Part shown: piece after piece, positions 46,589 to 57,821 of the stretch
Layout: every line of letters starts with the position of its first letter
Numbering within the stretch: position 1 is the first letter of the stretch
Source: Enoplolaimus lenunculus
Lineage: Eukaryota; Nematoda; Enoplea; Enoplida; Thoracostomopsidae
Length of the DNA stretch: 64,000 nucleotides
Assembly: GCA_030248215.1 (NCBI GenBank)
Contig: JASANG010002723.1
Span: 62,001 to 126,000 of the forward strand
Direction of reading: 5' to 3'
Position numbers and translations under genes: made by a program
The notes under the pieces: generated by a model
Database searches by the model: none
The model's input: the letters and a program-made list of their open reading frames with translations, nothing else
Told to the model about the DNA's origin: nothing

Positions 46589-46789
46589 GCACAAACTTTC
46601 CTGTGTCCGTTGACCCAAGAGTGCATGATACAAGAGTATACTACTGTTGGTGTTCTTCATGTCACAGAATGTTCCCGGCACGTGTTTGTGTTTTTGAACG
46701 ACCCTCCTCCTATTAAAAGGGGTGACAACCTATGCGAACCATGGCGCTTTATGTGTATCCTGCATCAAAAGTACTTTGCTTATAGTTAA
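46589..46789 (+). other. Unassigned ORF, convergent with a related minus-strand ORF
   Basis: An open frame without a start Met encodes PLTQECMIQEYTTVGVLH, and further on FLNDPPPIKRGDNLCEPW, with five cysteines, ending in TAA at 46787. A possible acceptor (CCTTAATAAG) precedes it. The ORF at 46749-46962 on the other strand shares QECMIQEY and a similar cysteine/proline layout. It may be the last exon of a small secreted-type protein or part of a repeat. I do not recognise the family. Confidence 0.3.
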
Positions 46790-46962
46790 ATTTAGGGGTA
46801 TTGCATGTGACACCGTCCCCTGCTAAATATGGGCGTCGGTCAAAACGCAACATCTTGTGGTACATTTTGTACCATGCGGAACCTTTAAGAGATGCATACT
46901 CTTGTATCATACATTCTTGGTTAAACGAATCTGCGTCTAGCGTATATCTTGCTGAGTTTAAA
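46749..46962 (-). other. Unassigned ORF, inverted relative of 46589-46789
   Basis: The frame is preceded by a very good acceptor (CCTTTTTCTGCCGTCAG) and reads SFNQECMIQEYASLKG...RFDRRPYLAGDGVTCN to a stop at 46749. Over the shared eight-codon core the DNA differs from the plus-strand copy only at third positions (GAG/GAA, TGC/TGT). No known domain is recognised. Confidence 0.3.
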
Positions 46963-47028
46963 CTGACGGCAGAAAAAGGTCTATATCTTTGAAGTTGTTA
47001 CTGCGCATTTATAATTTGGTTTCCTTAC

Positions 47029-47108
47029 AACAGCATCGTGCTTCACTGGCATAAAAAATGTTCCAAATCCATTAGTAGGAACTGTAACGTTATTGACCCC
47101 AACTTTAC
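47029..47108 (-). other. Candidate small exon, unknown protein
   Basis: An acceptor ATCTATTTCAG and a donor GTAAGG frame 26 codons, KVGVNNVTVPTNGFGTFF..., with beta-sheet character. Entry phase 1, exit phase 0. A 65-base gap to the ORF at 46962 looks like a small intron, but the phases do not agree, so the link is unproven. Confidence 0.3.
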
Positions 47109-47394
47109 CTGAAATAGATAGAACTGTAGTTTTTCTAAAGATCTAAAGCAAAATTTCACAGCTGTAGAATGATTTCGCTTTGAATAACACTTTTTGGTAG
47201 CGTCAGTTTAAACTGGCATCAGCAACATGTGGATACCGGATTTTCATCAACAGAAATTGACAAAATTTTACGTGAAAGCATATTTTTAGTATGCGCCTTC
47301 TACTAAAATAAGCAATTAGGGTATGTGCTGTCGTACACTTTAAACAAATCGAGATAACACCTTAGTGTGAGACAAAACAGGTGCCCAAGAGGTT

Positions 47395-47589
47395 CTATGG
47401 ACAACGTATATCCGCCTTTGAAATTAAAATTTTTTGGAATAAGTGACTGAACACGGGATTAAAAACTGCTGTTGGTTCATTATCATATTTAATGCAAGTC
47501 AGCGAGTACACAGGAGTTGAACTTTGTTGCTGGAAAACGTCACAGTAATTACGAATGACATTACACAACTTTAAACTACGATCAAAAAT
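47395..47589 (-). other. Unassigned ORF with four cysteines
   Basis: The frame encodes LKLCNVIRNYCDVF, then VYSLTCIKYDNEPTAVFN. It lies upstream of 47029-47108 on the same strand and might belong to the same transcript. No family is recognised and the exon limits are unclear. Confidence 0.25.
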
Positions 47590-47599
47590 TCACTAATTC

Positions 47600-50500
47600 A
47601 CGGGTCAAACCAGTACATCACGACCGAACCGCTTACATTTTCTATCTAAACATGGTTAGTGTTTTTTTTATTACAACTGGCAAACTGTAAACCCAAAAGT
47701 TAAAACCAACCAGACCAGGTATTTTTGCCTGAACGGCAAAATATACGATCACCGCGCGTCAAAGAAAGCAATGAAAAAATTTGAATTGAATTTTTCTTGA
47801 AATTCTTAAACATTTGCCAGTACGCAGACAGAAGTGAAATATGTGTTTTTTTTCGTATTTCCCATCGGCGTTTGCTTAAAAGTGGACAGATTTTGGCGAC
47901 ATTTGCTGCATATTTGGGCTTTCCGTGAGCCCAAAATTGTTCTGCGCTTCAATTTCAATTTTTGCAAAAATTTCAATTGCTGAGGTCATATGGTCTCCCT
48001 TAGGGACCGAGTAAAATATGTAAATTTCTATGTCATTCCAAAACCTTTAATAGCTACTGGTCATAAATCGTTTTGCATAAAATTTATATGTAAGCCTTCT
48101 AGTAAAAATCAATATAAGCGTGGTTGAAAATGTTACCTGAAGAGCTCAAGTAATAAGGCAAAAATAGCGAAAAAAAGAAAAACTGAAAATCATATGCTAA
48201 TGCTTCCGCAAGCGCAAAAACGTTTATTGATGATATCTTTTCTGCAGCAAATATTGCAAGAAAGAGCAACATAAAAATCTCAAATAGTTACAGCAATCAC
48301 TTTAAGATTAAAGAAGTATATACTAGCAGGGATGCGACCGGAATTCCGGTTTGATTATGAAACCATTTGTATAGCATATTTTTAACACCGTACATGACTG
48401 CTGGGGCGATATGAGACACAACTCTACTCACCCTGCGTCCGAACCTGAGGTCGTTCCAGAAGTTTAAAAGAGGCATGTATCTTCCTATTCCTCTTACCGG
48501 AGGATCCAAAGAGGGAACCAAGATTTTGTATTTAAAGATTTAGCACTAAAATGGCGTATGGCTTCAGTCTCGCTTCGCTTGCGAGTGCGTTCACTATATC
48601 TTGTACGGTTCCCCATTTCACAACTTCCTGGAACCATCACTGATTCCTCCTCAGGAAATCAGCCTTCGGGATGACGGGAGCGTGAGAAAAACCAATGTCT
48701 CACAGTGTCTGTCATGTTTTGTCGCTGTTTTGCGAGTGATCTACTCAGATTTAATGAAAAGTTCTTCCGTTTTTTTCATTTTTCCTAAACTATATTTTTA
48801 ACAATAAACTGCTTTAACATTTTCGGTGCCTCTGATTATACAAATTTACATCTTGGTACCTCTTGCTTGCTAAGTTGACATATAAATTGACCCCCAAGGC
48901 CGCAAAACTGACCATCGGTGGGGCATGTAGTTAATGAAGCAACGAACAATATTTAAACAAACGGCGAAAACTGCAGCCGTACGTTAAGCGCAGTGTACAG
49001 TAAAAGGTGCTGTTGGACTGAGTTACCGTAGCAGAGCTACTAACTGGGTGCATGAATGCCCATAAGAAGGCACCCTCAGCTTCTTTACATTGTTCAGCTC
49101 CGCATGCAAGCAAACTTACAACATTTATGAACGTAGGAAGAGGGACTAAATGCTTTCTGCGGGACTGCCATCGAGCAAGCTTGAGCTATTGACATATTTT
49201 CACATAAACTTAAGCTCATTCTTCGACTTAAGCTAAGGAATATGCTATTCTACTGTTACGGTTCAGTTCTATACATCGGCCAATGACATAAAACTTGTTC
49301 CAAGATAAATGCCTATTGTTTTCAAGATTTTAACCAAATTTAATAGATGAGATGTAGTTGAGATAGACAACCTCCTAGCATAATCTTTTCACTGTTAAAG
49401 TTACCCCCACAAAATGGCATAAGAAGATGTGTGTATACTTGCTAAAAAGTTTTGCTTGGAATTCGCCATAACAGATTTTTAAAAACGTTCTCATATATTT
49501 ATAACACATATTTCTTTCAAGATTTCCGCTAGTGAAAGCAAAAGTCACCGTCCGAGGGCGGTGACAAAAGCCAAGCGCAATTCCTTTTTCTACAGGCACA
49601 ATTTCGCGACATAATTTAAAAAAATGCGCTATGAAAAGTGAGTTGAATGCTCAAAATGGAAACCCCTTCGCCCCTCTCTTATTCGGGTCACTACAATATA
49701 ACGTGTTTGTAGTAGTGTGGTTATAGTTTTAACGGTATATTCACGAGTAAAACTAATACTTTAATCATTGTTGCAAGCACAGCGTAGTAGGAGGGTGGAG
49801 CGACTATGCCCCCCCACTTTTTAAACTTTAAAAAGTATTTTCTCAACAACCTGTTTCAACTATTCTGGCATAGGGAATGCTTAACTCCATTTGTAAGTTA
49901 GAGACGAATAATTTCTGCAACTGTAAAACAGGGGTTAATATTCGATCGAGAATAGAACTTTAGTACCAAACCCACACGGTCGCCCTCAGAGACACTACAT
50001 CGGCGTGGCATGTGGTTTTATTGGGAGAGTTTCAGAAGCCAGGTCCGTGTCGCAGACGGACTGAACGATTACGACGTCAAAAAACTTTACGCCTTCGGGG
50101 TACCAGCTAAAAATGCTGAAAAGTTACCTAAAGCACGCACAAAAATCATGGATTAGCCCGTTCAACGATGCTTCATTGGCTAAAACCAAAGTTCTATCAC
50201 AGTGATTATACTGCATGTCGCGGAGCACTGAACTCAAATCTCTGCCGACAGTTGTGTCCGGGTAAACACCAATTGCAGTTCAGGACAGCGATAAGCAACT
50301 GATTGCAAAACGAATCAGTTTGAAGGACAAGAAAGTAATGCAAGTTGCGCTGCAATATGATTGGCTAAAATATTACTGTTCTTTCATCAAGTGTTTGGCA
50401 GTTCCGAACAGCAATTAGACTTTAATACGACCAGTTACCAACTTGGACCAATCAGTATTCAAGATACGACATATTCACCATATATAAAGTAGAAACATTG

Positions 50501-50669
50501 AAATATTTTTCGGCATAAGCGTGACCTACTGTGATTAAAGGCATTCCAAGCAGTTGTTCAATTGTGACCAAATAAAAGTTTTAAACACTGCAATTTAAAA
50601 TTTTCCCATTAAAAACAGCTGTCGAAAGTTTTTCCATTGAAAGATAGAAATTTAAACTTAAAAAGTTGA
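47600..50669. other. Mostly unassigned; weak coding-like patches
   Basis: Patches include 48297-48521 (minus, basic and aromatic), 48931-49113 (minus, LACGAEQCKEAEGAFLW, with a possible donor GTAACT) and 50124-50279 (minus, competing with an equally good plus frame). A fragment of element E (CCCCTCTCTTATTCGGGTC) lies near 49670-49690. None of the patches matches a family I know. Confidence 0.25.
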
Positions 50670-50878
50670 GCCCATGTATAGAACAGGGTCGGAACAATAG
50701 TATAAGCTTATTCCTAAGCTTAAGCCTAATAAAGCCTACACCTAACCGTAAGGATGACCTATTCTTAAGCCTAAGCCTAATCCTAAGCCTATGCCTAGGA
50801 AAAAAGTTAGCTTAAAGCTTAAACTGGCTCTATAACAGCCCCACCAGAGGACGATCTGGCCCTGTTTTATACATGGGC
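50670..50878. mobile_element. TIR element D (copy 3), TTAGGC-bearing
   Basis: The ends GCCCATGTATAGAACAGGG and the complement of GCCCATGTATAAAACAGGG are a good 19-bp inverted pair. The interior is GCCTAAGCCTAATCC and relatives. This copy defines the outer ends of the family. Confidence 0.8.
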
Positions 50879-51037
50879 CAAAAGTTGCATAAATTATAAA
50901 TATTAACGAAACTGTAGGCCGGTGACGTATCATATCTTCCCCTTGGTGCCATATTTTTACTCGTGCCATATTTGTTTCTTTTGCTATATTCGATATTTCG
51001 CCTCTTCTATCCCGCAATCATATCGACTTTTAGCAGG

Positions 51038-51108
51038 GTTGTAATCGGCCAGAGCCGAGCCAGCGGGGCCTAAATCTTGGAAACGCGAAGTTAAGTAAGC
51101 CGGACCTT
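51038..51108 (+). ncRNA. 5S rRNA-like 5' fragment (pseudogene or 5S-derived SINE)
   Basis: TGTAATCGGCCAGAGCC and then GCGAAGTTAAGTAAGCCGG follow the order and spacing of the first 70 or so bases of 5S rRNA (GTCTACGGCCATACC..., CGAAGTTAAGCAACGTCGG). The second block overlaps the internal promoter A box. The 3' half is absent and T-rich sequence follows. It is unlikely to be a working 5S gene. Confidence 0.45.
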
Positions 51109-51302
51109 CGATTTTTTAAATTTTTTTAACCCATGCGCCATTTGTAAGTAGCTTTGCAGGGTTTAATTTAGAAATGGGGCTGCCGGAACATGTTTTCTCC
51201 CATGTTGATTCGCCGTCAACGCCAGAAACTGTGATTCAAACTTCAACAATTGCCGGTAAGTTACAAAGAAACCTAGTGCTTAACACAATTTTTATATTTG
51301 TA

Positions 51303-51606
51303 TATATGTCGTAGGCCAATCTGCTATTCAGGCCAATTACCAATTAGCCTAGGCCAATCTGCCATTGGGAGCAAATAGATGTTTACCCTAGGCCAAATGG
51401 CGATTGGGAGATATCGCAAAACAATAGTGATGTAACATCAACGCTGACTGGTTAACGGTATTGTGTCTGTACAAACTCTCAAATCTGATTGGTCTACAAG
51501 TTCAATAGCAGTTTAGCCCAAGCCAAACTGCTATTACATAAAATAGCAGATTGGCCTACGCTAATCAGCAATTAGTCTGAATAGCAGTTTGGCCTACGAC
51601 ATATAT
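51303..51606. mobile_element. TIR element G, TATATGTCGTAGGCCAA ends
   Basis: Left TATATGTCGTAGGCCAATC and right (complement of TATATGTCGTAGGCCAAAC) ends continue into long imperfect inverted arms with GCTATTCAG and TTGGCCTA words. It is a 304-bp, non-coding foldback, probably with a TA target. Confidence 0.75.
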
Positions 51607-52243
51607 AATAAACATGTCGCTGCTAAAATTGCCGAAGTCTATGGCAAAAATTGTATTGCTTACGGAAGCCGATTTTCTGCCTGAGTGAAATGCAGACCTC
51701 CAGTTAAACATTGATTCATTGAAAAACAAACCGTTACTTTACATATAACTAAAACAACGAAACACCGGGATAACATATTGAACCTTATGTGTTTATTGTT
51801 TGTTACCAAAATTCTAGGTTGGCAAAGATTCACAAATTGTTACTGTGCTTTTAATTGAAATTAGTCATTCGCGTATACACCCACATCAAAACTTTCGTAC
51901 TTGTCCCACATTTACCCGTGGCTTCTCGTGTGTATTAGCGAGTCAAGAGATTTAAAACTGCGCTATACTATCTTGTTGACATCCGGTTCCGATTCCCGTA
52001 GAATATTTACTATTCAACTCCGGTTCCAGTGTCCGGCATTCCTACATTCGATTTCAGTCTTTAGAAAAGGCGAAAATATGGCAAGTGGAACAGTATATCA
52101 AAGCGTTAAAAATATACGAAGTGGACAATGTATTATTTCCTAGCATAACCTGAACCTTCAATATTTCAACGATCTTGCTTGGCTGATTCCCTTGTTCCGT
52201 AGGCTCGTAGCCATGGTCAAACTACTACGGTGAGACAAAGTAA

Positions 52244-52468
52244 TTTTACGAGCGACCTGCAGTTGAAATAAGAAGTTTACAAGCGTGGCTAAAACTTTTC
52301 AACAAGATGCCATATTTTGGGAGACTGAGAGCACTCCATGGATCGTCTGGCTTTGGGACCAATATTTCGTTAATTGCCGCAAAATTTCGGGATGGTTGTC
52401 GTCCGATTTTTATTAATAGATTCGATTGTAACTCCATGTCAAAAATTCAAATCTACATTGTTTCATAA
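52244..52468 (+). other. ORF resembling the P-loop region of a STAND/NB-type ATPase (candidate)
   Basis: The plus-strand frame reads EIRSLQAWLKLFNKM, then RLRALHGSSGFGTNISLI, then AAKFRDGCRPIFINRFD. The order (helix, hydrophobic strand, G-rich loop, helix, second strand ending in D) is that of a nucleotide-binding domain. The loop GSSGFGTN fits GxxGxGK[ST] except that T and N replace the K and the S/T. An acceptor-like GACCTGCAG at 52262 and a donor-like GTAACT at 52430 would bound an exon with phase 1 on both sides. Similarity is by eye only. It may be a pseudogene fragment. Confidence 0.3.
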
Positions 52469-52469
52469 A

Positions 52470-53205
52470 TCGTTTTGCTTCAACGGGGGGAATGTGAACG
52501 TAATTGTTGCGGTACAAAACTGTCGATCAAAACGATAGTAAGTGTGATTCTTTAATGTTTTTTTACTGAGTTTCGCTGTTTTAAACACAATGGCAGTTAA
52601 TTCTGGACTGTTTCCTGTTCTCAACCAAAAGCCAACCGTAAATCAGTCATCTTTTGATCACATGTCAACGTTTGATTCGGCATGAAAAAAGGGTTAATTT
52701 TATGGGCTGAAGGCACGCATATCCTGCTCTGTTATGCGGTGGCTATACCGCAAACTACTTTTTGGAACCGTGGTTTTGTGGTGTTTAAATTATTAAACGA
52801 GCACACAGAGGCGTAGCCAGAGGACCGGGACTAACGAGGCTATGACCCACACCAATGATTTTGGAAAAAAACTTCATTATGAATAACTTCAAACTATGAT
52901 CTACTGTGTGTTTCGTTCTCAACACTAATTGTTGACGCTTTTCGAGTGTGTAGTGCCTGTTTTAGTACGATTAATGCACTATATATTTGAAGTATTTGTG
53001 TGCCTCCCCAAACTAAAATCTTGGCTATGCCCATGAGGACAAAGCTGCCGATAAGGTGCCTCTTTGCGACCGAGTATGGATTTGTATCTACCAGAGTGTA
53101 TGATAATTTTTTAACGTTTTGCCTAATGGATTGGTAAAATAGGCTTAGTCTCATTTCTAGTTTTGTTGGAAACCTCAAGCTCAGGATTAGGAACGAGATA
53201 AACAT
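52470..53205. other. Unassigned sequence
   Basis: A minus frame (52894-53205) has no recognisable domain. No repeats were recognised. Confidence 0.3.
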
Positions 53206-53209
53206 TATT

Positions 53210-53290
53210 ACCGGGGGGGTGAATGGACTTTTGGGGGGTGAATGGACTTGGGGGGGGGGTGAATGGACTTTTGGGGGGGGCGAATGGACG
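53210..53290. repeat. G-run tandem repeat, about 25-bp units
   Basis: Four units of GGTGAATGGACTTTTGGGG with G runs of 6-10 bases. The plus strand could form G-quadruplex structures. Confidence 0.8.
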
Positions 53291-53610
53291 TTTGTCTTCT
53301 ATCAAGTTAACATCAGTGTTGAACGGGACTTAAAACTATCTTTCATACCAACGGTGCAAGTTGTGATTAATCCCTTGTTTGCTGTTTAATATTATTGCTC
53401 ACAAACATACAAAGAAACACAGTTATTATGCGCTAAAATGATGTAGAGTGAATGCACGAAAAGCCGACGTATGTTCGTTTTTCAAAGCAAAATACTTCCT
53501 GTTGTATACTTTTGATAAATAGTAATAAAATGTCTACTATTGATTATTACCAATCTGAACATTAAATAGTGATTTTGTTTTCTTTATAGCAGTTGAAAAT
53601 GATGTACAAA

Positions 53611-53967
53611 ATTCAACTCAATGTTGATAGAAAATAGTTCATTTCAACTCAATGTTTATACAAAATAGTTCATTTGAACTCAATGTTGATACAAAATAGT
53701 TCATTTCAACTCAATGTTGATACAAAATAGTTCATTTCAACTCAATGTTGAAAGAAAATAGTTCATTTCAACTCAATGTTGATACAAAATAGTTCATTTC
53801 AACTCAATGTTGATACAAAATAGTTCATTTCAACTCAATGTTGAAAGAAAATAGTTCATTTCAACTCAATGTTGATACAAAATAGTTCATTTCAACTCAA
53901 TGTTGATACAAAATAGTTCATTTCAACTCAATATTGATACAAAATAGTTTACTTCAACTCAATATTT
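53611..53967. repeat. 31-bp tandem repeat, about 11.5 units
   Basis: The unit is TTCATTTCAACTCAATGTTG plus ATACAAAATAG. Variant units (GAAAGAAAATAG) recur every third unit in the middle, giving a 93-bp higher-order period. There are no variable spacers, so it is not a CRISPR array. Confidence 0.95.
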
Positions 53968-55896
53968 TATGAGCAACCGTAATGGCGGCTTTCTGTACCT
54001 TAACGGATAATTGTTAATTAAAAATGAATTAATACCTGGCACGTCTTATTTGCATTGTCGAATTTGAACGCTTTCACATTGACGGAAACACTGTCGGATG
54101 TGGGCCCGTATCCAAAGGAGCGTAACAGGGGGCTAGCCCCAAACCCCTGGAGAAATTTTGGCCCCATAGAAAATTTTCAATCTTACTTGTAAGTCATCCA
54201 AAACCCTTGTATGCCGCTCCTGAAATTTTTTTCGCATCCTTCCTAGCAAGGTGAACAGGATACAGGCCGGGTCAGTTCAATCGCGGACGGGGAATATATT
54301 GGCCTACCGAAAATACTGAGGGAAATGGTATATTTTTTACTTGGCTCGTGGGACTCAACCGTGGTTCTTCTGTGGGTTATGGGTAACAAAGTTTGACCGG
54401 TTTCAATATTTGTCTTAGGTATGCAACGAGGTTATCCAGCTTTATACCACCTGATATTAATTTTAACTTTCAAACCAAAACGGCGTCATAAACCGAGGGA
54501 CGTCCAAGGACACAGCCGCCCCCCAGCCCAGATATTTGTCGTCAAGTAGAAGCACTGCGTTATTAAATCGTTAACCATCTTCCGTTTCTATTTTAACTTT
54601 TTTGAAACTTATGATATTTTAGTCGTTTTTAAAATGAGTCCCATTATATAAGTACGTCAACTAAATACAAACTACAACAAAGTTACTCGGCAAGGTTCTA
54701 AAGATATATTAATGCTGAATGTAATACTCATTTTTTATCGTAGTACATTTTTAGTTCAAAGTTTTAAAGCATAACGCTCCAAACGATTTATTTCTTAGCT
54801 CAAAAAACAGGGGCATCTTGACACAGGACCGGGAGTGTTTGGTCACGCCACGGATGCCCGATTCATCCAAATATTTTTTGTTTTGATTATAAAAGTATTT
54901 TCCTATTGAAAAATTGGTAACAATTCGATTGTTCCATTTCAAAAACCGTCATAGTCGTTTTTGGGTGCCGTACCTCAACAATTTTAACTTTTAATGCATC
55001 GCTGAATGGAATAAATTAATCAGCATATCAACAAATTGTGAGGTAATTTATTTTAAATAAAAATTAGCTTAAAACAAAGCCAACAAGTAGCATTTTAGTT
55101 TTACTGTTTAAATCTTGTATAATCAACTAGAAACAGTTTATTGATTGTCAAAATGTACTAACCTTGTGAGATTCGATGCTGATTTATTTTGGTAGCCAAA
55201 ATTCATAATGGCAACTGTATGTAGTCATGAATACAGCGACAGATCTATGATTTTGTGGTAGGGGAATCGAAGGTTGGATCTTAATGTCACTGCCGCCTTT
55301 AGGCTAACCAAGATCACACCTATGACGTGCGAGATGGGACTCCATTGTAAGACATTTTATCACCTAACGAAAAAGTGAAAAAACATTAAAACTGTTGTTT
55401 TGACACCTGGTCCCGAACAGTAAGCGTAAATTTCAGCTTATGGATAATCATGGGTAGTAATTAGCGGGGAATTGTTTGGAAAAGCGCCGAATGAGCAAAA
55501 CTCGCGAGCGAAACGAAAGAAAAACAACAGTCATTTTGAGCATAGTTTACTTTTGGATCAAATGGAGTGTTTAAAGCTTATAAATATTAGCTGGGTTATC
55601 TAAAATTTTGCACAAAATACAACAGATGCACCCAATTTGTTACGTTTTGAATAAATACATATATTTTTATTTAAGAGCCCAGCAATTCAGCATATGCACA
55701 TTGAATATCTGAATTATTGTTAAGATATTTGCAGCAAAATATGACGATAGAAAATAGAATTTTCGTTATTTCTGTAACGGAAGCTGAAACATGCTCTCAT
55801 TTTCACAGGAAACGGATATTCGGTTACACCCTGTTTTCAAACATTCACAACCATATTTATTAATTTAATCTTCAGTGGATTTGTACAATAAAACTG
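53968..55896. other. Unassigned sequence with a short GGGGGCTAGCCCC repeat end
   Basis: At 54115-54180 a CCCGTATCC...GGGGGCTAGCCCCAAACCCC tract looks like an interspersed repeat end. Otherwise nothing was recognised. Small open frames (for example 54751-54942 minus) lack domains. Confidence 0.3.
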
Positions 55897-56048
55897 GTCA
55901 ATGTATAGATAAGGGCAGAACAGTGACATAATCGTATTTCCAGGCCTACGTCTAAATGTAAGTCTCAGACTAATTGTAAGATTGAGCTTATACCTAACCC
56001 TAAACCTAAAACGTTCCGCCCTAATGTTTGGGGCATGGAATACATGGT
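55897..56048. mobile_element. TIR element D (copy 4), degraded
   Basis: The ends AATGTATAGATAAGGGCAGAAC and the complement of a CGTTCCGCCCTAATG...TACATGG end surround CCTAACCCTAAACCTAAA words. Confidence 0.55.
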
Positions 56049-56262
56049 CCGCCAACGTTGATAGAGTATGATTGAAATTTAAGTAAAGGTCAAATGTGGA
56101 AATGAAGTTGGCTGACTGGTCTAAACTGTAATACAGTTTCAACATAAGCCAGTATCGATTTCGGGGCCCATGTAAAATTTAGGGCCGTCCCGTTTTCCGG
56201 CGAGTCTTCAAAAGAGTAGATGTAGATTTTAGACTATATTTTTGCTAGTCTTAAGAGGTTTA

Positions 56263-56736
56263 CTGTATTGACCCGAATAAGAGGGAAGAGGGATAATAAG
56301 AGGGGGTCCCCATTTTGGGTCCGAATCAATAGGAGTCCGTATCCCTAATAAGAGTCCGTAAGCGGCTAAAGTCCCTAAACCCTAATTAGAGTCCATAAAT
56401 GTCAATTAACCCTAATTGTCCATAAATGACAATTAACCCTAATTGTAGCACATAAATGACTCCAGGACCAAATAATTTGAGTTCGAAACTTTAAAGCCTA
56501 CTTAAATTTTGAAAGTACATTCCTAAGTATAACCTTTTATTATTTGCTCAAACTATTGAAACGAGACAAATATACGTTAAATTCAACGGATAGTTGCAGT
56601 ACCGGATATATATCAGTAACGAAGGGCGGCGGAGCGTGGGTTAAAAATAAATAACAGTCCGTAACCGAATAACAGGAGGTACCTTCTAAAGACACCGAAT
56701 AAATATCAGTCCCCCCTTTTATTCGGGTCAATACAG
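56263..56736. mobile_element. TA-targeting TIR element E, full copy (reverse)
   Basis: Both ends are intact: CTGTATTGACCCGAATAAG and the complement at 56718-56736, flanked by TA (56261-56262, 56737-56738). A small internal duplication (CCCTAATTG...CATAAATGACAATTAA) is present near 56395-56455. It serves as the reference copy for the family. Confidence 0.85.
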
Positions 56737-56871
56737 TAGGGTTACATTTAGATTTTGCTTGGCACTTTATCAACACTTAGGCTTAGAAATATGCTTACTC
56801 CACAGTTACGGCCTTAATTGACCGATTTATGTATATCCGTTACGTTTGTCTTTAGGCTGACAAACCTTATA

Positions 56872-57320
56872 CTGTAGTGGCTCAAATCAAAGGGGGACTG
56901 ATATTTATTTGTCCTATCCAGAAAGTACCTCCCTTGTTGTTCGGCTACAGACTGTTACTTATTTTTAACCCATGCTACGCCACCCCTCGTTGCTGATATA
57001 TATCCGGTACTACAATTATAAATTGAAGTAAACGTTCATTTATGTGTCTCGTATGAAATGCTTGAGCGATAATGCAAGGTTGTACTAACGAATGTACTTT
57101 CAAAACTTAAATATGCTTTAAAATTTTGATCTCAAGTTTATTTGGGATTGGAAATAATATTTATGACCTACAATTAGGGAAAATTGACATTTATGGACTC
57201 TAATTAGGGTTCAGAGATTCTATCCGCTTACGGACTGTTGTTAGGGATACGGACTCCTACTGATTAAAACTCAGAATTGGGACCCCTCTTATTACACCCT
57301 CTTTATTCGAGTCGCTACGG
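56872..57320. mobile_element. TA-targeting TIR element E, full copy (forward)
   Basis: The ends CTGTAGTGGCTCAAATCAA and the complement of CCGTAGCGACTCGAATAAA are flanked by TA. The interior matches 40772-41197 in orientation. It is more diverged than the 56.3-kb copy. Confidence 0.75.
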
Positions 57321-57322
57321 TA

Positions 57323-57821
57323 TAACTTTCGTTAGGCTGCCTTCTTACAAATCTGGTAACAGCCTAGAAACCTTTCGATAGGCTTACTTGGTTGAGGGCA
57401 CCGAATAATTTTGGCCTGCAGTTCAAAATTGTTTGCATCTAAATCGAGTTTATTTGGGGGTACCGCCAAATTTCAGGAGGGTACGTGGCGCCCCAACGCC
57501 CACCCCTGAAGTCGCTCTTGCAGATGAACAAATTTCAGGTTTCAATTGGGATAAGTTACGCCTAGAAAAGCGACAGAATTTCGCATCAAAAATTGTTTTA
57601 GCTTAACGTTGATAAACCGAGTTGATTTCGTCCTTGATGCCGGTTGCTTTCGTTGCCTCATAAGCTCATCGACAGTAACAGTTTTTATAATAATAGCGTT
57701 ATGGTCTGGTGTTATATACGAATGTAACAAGCTTATTTTAATGAGTTGTCTCGTTAGCGCTAATTCATCAGATTTCCGTCTGTTAAACAATATTAATACA
57801 CCTCGTGTGTGTGCCTATTAT
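57323..57821. other. Possible internal remnant next to an LTR-like unit; otherwise unassigned
   Basis: On the minus strand this follows the primer-site-like motif at 57822-57839. Open frames on both strands overlap. No retroviral domain was recognised. Confidence 0.25.

Noticed and set aside
49980-50279. Coding-like frames near 50.1 kb on both strands
   Set aside because: Plus and minus readings are equally plausible. The only intron that would link the minus frames is about 21 bases, too short to be real.
53611-53967. CRISPR-like array
   Set aside because: The units are directly tandem with no unique spacers, in a eukaryotic context.
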